This document shows, piece by piece, positions 59,801 through 64,000 of a stretch of DNA of 64,000 bases. The stretch covers positions 57,851,045-57,915,044 of the forward strand of contig OZ038507.1 of the NCBI GenBank assembly GCA_964036315.1, given 5' to 3'. The position numbers and the translations under genes were made by a program. Within the stretch, counting starts at the first letter, position 1, and every line of letters starts with the position of its first letter. Source of the DNA: Acanthosepion esculentum. Its lineage: Eukaryota; Mollusca; Cephalopoda; Sepiida; Sepiidae. Under the pieces are notes generated by a model. The model ran no database searches and had not been told where the DNA came from. It saw only the letters and a list, made by a program, of their open reading frames with translations.

Positions 59801-62800
59801 TTTATTTATCTCGGTTTCTCTTTTTTCTTTCCTTCATTTTGGTGTCCTTTCCTACTTCACTTAGAAATGTTAATTGTCCTCGTAGTTTATTTATCTCGGT
59901 TTCTCTTTTTCCTTTCCTTCATTTTGTTGTCCTTGCCTACTTCACTTAGAAATGACAATTGTCCTCGTAGTTTATTTATCTCGGTTTCTTTTTTTTTATT
60001 TCTTTCATTTTGGTGTTCTTGTCTACTTCACTTACAAATGACAATTGTCCTCGTAGTTTATTTATCTCGGTTTCTATTTTTTCTTTCTTTCATTTTGGAG
60101 TCCTTGTCTACTTCACGTAGAAATGACAATTATCCTAGTAGTTTATTTATCTCGGTTTCTTTTTTTTTCTTTCTTTCATTTTGGTGTCCTTGTCTACTTC
60201 ACTTAGAAATGACAATTGTCCTCCTAGTTTATATATCTCGGTTTCTATTTTTTCTTTCTTTCGTTTTGGTGTCCTTGTCTACTTCACTTAGAAATGACAA
60301 TTGTCCTCGTAGTTTATTTATCTCGGTCTCGCTTTTTTCTTTCCTTCAATTTGGTCTATCTTGCCTACTTCACTTAGAAATGACAATTGTCCTTGTAGTT
60401 TATTTATCTAGGTTTCTCTTTTTTCTTTCCTTCATTTTGGTGTATCTTGCCTACTTCACTTAGAAATGACAATTGTCCTCGTAGTTTATTTATCTCGGTT
60501 TCTCTTTTTTCTTTCCTTCATTTTGGTGTATCTTGCCTACTTCACTTAGAAATGACAATTGTCTTCGTAGTTTATTTATCTCGGTTTCTCTTTTTTCTTT
60601 CCTTCATTTTGATGTATCTTGCCTACTTCACTTAGAAATGACAATTGTCCTCGTAGTTTATTTATCTCGGTCTCTCTTTTTTCTTTCCTTCATTTTGGTG
60701 TATCTTGCCTACTTCACTTATAAATGACAATTGTCCTCGTAGTTTATTTATCTCGGTCTCTCTTTTTTCTTTCCTTCATTTTGGTGTATCTTGCCTACTT
60801 CACTTAGAAATGACAATTGTCCTCGTAGTTTATTTATCTAGGTTTCTCTTTTTTCTTTCCTTCATTTTGGTGTATCTAGCCTACTTCACTTAGAAATGAC
60901 AATTGTCCTCGTAGTTTATTTATCTCGGTTTCTCTTTTTTCTTTCCTTCATTTTGGTGTATCTTGCCTACTTCACTTAGAAATGACAATTGTCCTCGTAG
61001 TTTATTTATCTCGGTTTCTCTTTTTTCTTTCCTTCATTTTGGTGTATCTTGCCTACTTCACTTAGAAATGACAATTGTCCTCGTAGTTTATTTATCTCGG
61101 TCTCTCTTTTTTCTTTCCTTCATTTTGGTGTATCTTGCCTACTTCACTTAGAAATGACAATTGTCCTCGTAGTTTATTTATCTCGGTTTCTCTTTTTTCT
61201 TTCCTTCATTTTGGTGTATCTTGCCTACTTCACTTAGAAATGACAATTGTCCTCGTAGTTTATTTATCTCGGTTTCTCTTTTTTCTTTCCTTCATTTTGG
61301 TGTATCTTGCCTACTTCACTTAGAAATGACAATTGTCCTCGTAGTTTATTTATCTCGGTTTCTCTTTTTTCTTTCCTTCATTTTGGTGTCCTTTCCTACT
61401 TCACTTAGAAATGACAATTGTCCTCGTAGTTTATTTATCTCGGTTTCTCTTTTTTCTTTCCTTCATTTTGGTGTCCTTGCCTACTTCACTTAGAAATGAC
61501 AATTGTCCTCGTAGTTTATTTATCTCGGTTTCTTTTTTTTTATTTCTTTCATTTTGGTGTTCTTGTCTACTTCACTTACAAATGACAATTGTCCTCGTAG
61601 TTTATTTATCTCGGTTTCTATTTTTTCTTTCTTTCATTTTGGAGTCCTTGTCTACTTCACGTAGAAATGACAATTATCCTAGTAGTTTATTTATCTCGGT
61701 TTCTTTTTTTTTCTTTCTTTCATTTTGGTGTCCTTGTCTACTTCACTTAGAAATGACAATTGTCCTCCTAGTTTATTTATCTCGGTTTCTATTTTTTCTT
61801 TCTTTCGTTTTGGTGTCCTTGTCTACTTCACTTAGAAATGACAATTGTCCTCGTAGTTTATTTATCTCGGTCTCGCTTTTTTCTTTCCTTCATTTTGGTG
61901 TATCTTGCCTACTTCACTTAGAAATGACAATTGTCCTCGTAGTTTATTTATCTCGGTTTCTCTTTTTTCTTTCCTTCATTTTGGTGTATCTTGCCTACTT
62001 CACTTAGAAATGACAATTGTCCTCGTAGTTTATTTATCTCGGTTTCTCTTTTTTCTTTCCTTCATTTTGGTGTATCTTGCCTACTTCACTTAGAAATGAC
62101 AATTGTCCTGGTAGTTTATTTATCTCGGTTTCTCTTTTTTCTTTCCTTCATTTTGGTGTCCTTGCCTACTTCACTTAGAAATGACAATTGTCCTCGTAGT
62201 TTATTTATCTCGGTTTCTCTTTTTTCTTTCCTTCATTTTGGTGTCCTTGCCTACTTCACTTAGAAATGACAATTGTCCTCGTATTTTATTTATCTCGGTT
62301 TCTTTTTTTTTATTTCTTTCATTTTGGTGTTCTTGTCTACTTCACTTACAAATGACAATTGTCCTCGTAGTTTATTTATCTCGGTTTCTATTTTTTCTTT
62401 CTTTCATTTTGGAGTCCTTGTCTACTTCACGTAGAAATGACAATTATCCTAGTAGTTTATTTATCTCGGTTTCTTTTTTTTTCTTTCTTTCATTTTGGTG
62501 TCCTTGTCTACTTCACTTAGAAATGACAATTGTCCTCCTAGTTTATTTATCTCGGTTTCTATTTTTTCTTTCTTTCGTTTTGGTGTCCTTGTCTACTTCA
62601 CTTAGAAATGACAATTGTCCTCGTAGTTTATTTATCTCGGTCTCGCTTTTTTCTTTCCTTCATTTTGGTCTATCTTGCCTACTTCACTTAGAAATGACAA
62701 TTGTCCTTGTAGTTTATTTATCTAGGTTTCTCTTTTTTCTTTCCTTCATTTTGGTGTATCTTGCCTACTTCACTTAGAAATGACAATTGTCCTCGTAGTT

Positions 62801-63110
62801 TATTTATCTCGGTCTCTCTTTTTTCTTTCCTTCATTTTGGTGTATCTTGCCTACTTCACTTAGAAATGACAATTGTCCTCGTAGTTTATTTATCTCGGTT
62901 TCTCTTTTTTCTTTCCTTCATTTTGGTGTATCTTGCCTACTTCACTTAGAAATGACAATTGTCCTCGTAGTTTATTTATCTCGGTTTCTCTTTTTTCTTT
63001 CCTTCATTTTGGTGTATCTTGCCTACTTCACTTAGAAATGACAATTGTCCTCGTAGTTTATTTATCTCGGTTTCTCTTTTTTCTTTCCTTCATTTTGGTG
63101 TCCTTGCCTA
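35830..63110. repeat. Zone dominated by the 86-bp unit type
   Basis: From about 35,847 the prevailing unit has CTCTTTTTTCTTTCC and GGTGTATCTTGCC in place of CTATTTTTTCTTTC and GGTGTCCTTGTC. The extra base in GTGTATCTTG makes it 86 bp. On the left, an intermediate 85-bp type (CTCTTTTTT with GTGTCCTTGCC) appears from about 21.6 kb onward, so the 86-bp type probably arose from it. The 85-bp types still occur as short groups inside this zone. They return from about 63.1 kb to the window end. Confidence 0.85.
55386..62180. repeat. Higher-order repeat of 1,630-1,716 bp (19-20 units)
   Basis: A marked sequence of unit variants (GTCTTCGTAG, TTTTGATGTATC, TTATAAATGAC, GTGTATCTAGCC, GTGTCCTTTCC, GTGTTCTTGTC with TTACAAATG, and CACGTAGAAATGACAATTATCC) repeats in the same order. 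Block starts are at 55386, 57101, 58731 and 60447, spaced 1,715, 1,630 and 1,716 bp apart, so spacing differs by exactly one 86-bp unit. A shortened copy follows from 61411 and 62181 (770 bp apart). Confidence 0.88.
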
Positions 63111-64000
63111 CTTTACTTAGAAATGACAATTGTCCTCGTAGTTTATTTATCTCGGTTTCTCTTTTTTCTTTCCTTCATTTTGCTGTCCTTGCCTACTTCA
63201 CTTAGAAATGACAATTGTCCTCGTAGTTTATTTATCTCGGTTTCTTTTTTTTATTTCTTTCATTTTGGTGTTCTTGTCTACTTCACTTACAAATGACAAT
63301 TGTCCTCGTAGTTTATTTATCTCGGTTTCTATTTTTTCTTTCTTTCATTTTGGAGTCCTTGTCTACTTCACGTAGAAATGACAATTGTCCTAGTAGTTTA
63401 TTTATCTCGGTTTCTTTTTTTTTCTTTCTTTCATTTTGGTGTCCTTGTCTACTTCACTTAGAAATGACAATTGTCCTCCTAGTTTATTTATCTCGGTTTC
63501 TATTTTTTCTTTCTTTCGTTTTGGTGTCCTTGTCTACTTCACTTAGAAATGACAATTGTCCTCGTAGTTTAATTATCTCGGTTTCTTTTTCTTCTTTCTT
63601 TCATTTTGGTGTCCTTGTCTACTTAACTTAGAAATGACAATTGTCCTCGTAGATTATTTACCTCGGTTTCTATTTTTTCTTTGTTTCATTTTGGTGTCCT
63701 TGTCTACTTCACTTAGAGATGACAATTGTCCTCGTAGTATATTTATCTCGGTTTCAATTTTTTCTTTCTTTCATTTTGGTGTCCTTGTCTAACTCACTTA
63801 GAAATGACAGTTATTCTCGTAGTTTATTTATCTCGGTTTCTCTTTTTTCTTTCTTTCATTTTGTTGTCCTTGTCTACTTCACTTAGAAATGACAATTGTC
63901 CTCGTAGTTTATTTATCTCGGTTTCTATTTTTTCTTTCTTTCATTTTGGTGTCCTTGTCTACTTCACTTAGAAATGACAATTGTCCTCGTAGTTTATTTA

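Larger units (their letters stand above)
20172..64000. repeat. 84-86-bp minisatellite array derived from LINE coding sequence (about 510 units)
   Basis: An unbroken tandem array runs to the window end. Each unit contains TTAGAAATGACAATTGTCC, TCGTAGTTTATTTATCTCGG and TTCATTTTGG. Unit length is 84, 85 or 86 bp, set mainly by a T-run and by GTGTCCTTG versus GTGTATCTTG. No transposon interrupts 43.8 kb. The minus strand of one unit encodes the LINE helix segment INKLRGQLSFLSEVDKDT plus KMKERKIETE. An 84-bp unit stays in frame, while 85- and 86-bp units do not. Plus-strand frames of about 62-250 codons (Phe/Leu/Ser/Val-rich) are products of the 3 x 85 = 255-bp frame cycle, each ending at TTAGAAATGA. 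I do not call them genes. Confidence 0.97.

Noticed and set aside
20142..63631. Roughly two hundred plus-strand frames of 60-250 codons as a membrane-protein gene family
   Set aside because: They are products of the tandem repeat: period 255 bp, all frames share the same three translations, stops recur at TTAGAAATGA, and there are no splice or promoter contexts. They are the antisense of a LINE coding segment.

Overview
The window is eukaryotic, non-coding, repeat-dominated DNA. It looks like invertebrate metazoan sequence: non-LTR retrotransposon (LINE) proteins with (AAT)n-type 3' tails, Tigger/pogo DNA transposons, tRNA-derived SINEs with target-site duplications, and several very large tandem arrays. 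The LINE protein fragments resemble families I know from molluscs (especially cephalopods) and cnidarians. A cephalopod or other mollusc is my best guess, but the sequence does not prove it. I see no intact host gene, no rRNA and no functional tRNA gene. Most open reading frames are by-products of tandem repeats.

Layout. 1-6363: a 101-bp satellite, 63 units with no length change, followed by a decayed edge to about 6525. 6.5-7.5 kb: a dispersed repeat, then a 496-bp fold-back element holding a tRNA-like SINE, flanked by a 14-bp target duplication. 8.06-9.7 kb: a pyrimidine-only tract. 10.3-15.65 kb: a transposon graveyard with tandemly duplicated LINE 3' ORF fragments, a Tigger copy split by a 170-bp MITE, an RTE-like endonuclease and zinc-finger remnant, a SINE with target duplication, more Tigger ends, a 23-bp AT-rich minisatellite, and two inverted units of the 101-bp satellite. 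15.9-17.5 kb: a fold-back element and a purine-rich (GAAA-containing) minisatellite. 17.6-18.4 kb: an 802-bp Tigger element with a SINE inside it. 19.24-20.18 kb: a minus-strand LINE 3' remnant that has lost its reverse-transcriptase core. 20.17-64.0 kb (window end): one uninterrupted array of roughly 510 units of 84-86 bp.

The main result is the origin of the large array. Read on the minus strand, the unit encodes a 28-residue lysine/glutamate-rich helix segment. At the left edge it runs directly into the conserved LINE ORF that follows it, apart from a one-base slip. The 44-kb array therefore appears to be an in-place amplification of a small piece of LINE coding sequence. An 84-bp unit keeps the frame (28 codons, four heptads), while most units are 85 or 86 bp and break it. 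Higher-order duplications of 1,277, 1,528 and 1,630-1,716 bp show that the array grew by block duplication as well as by single-unit steps.

There is no evidence of genes working together here. The story is one of transposons, nested insertions, and satellites born from or scattered among them, as in heterochromatic or pericentromeric DNA.
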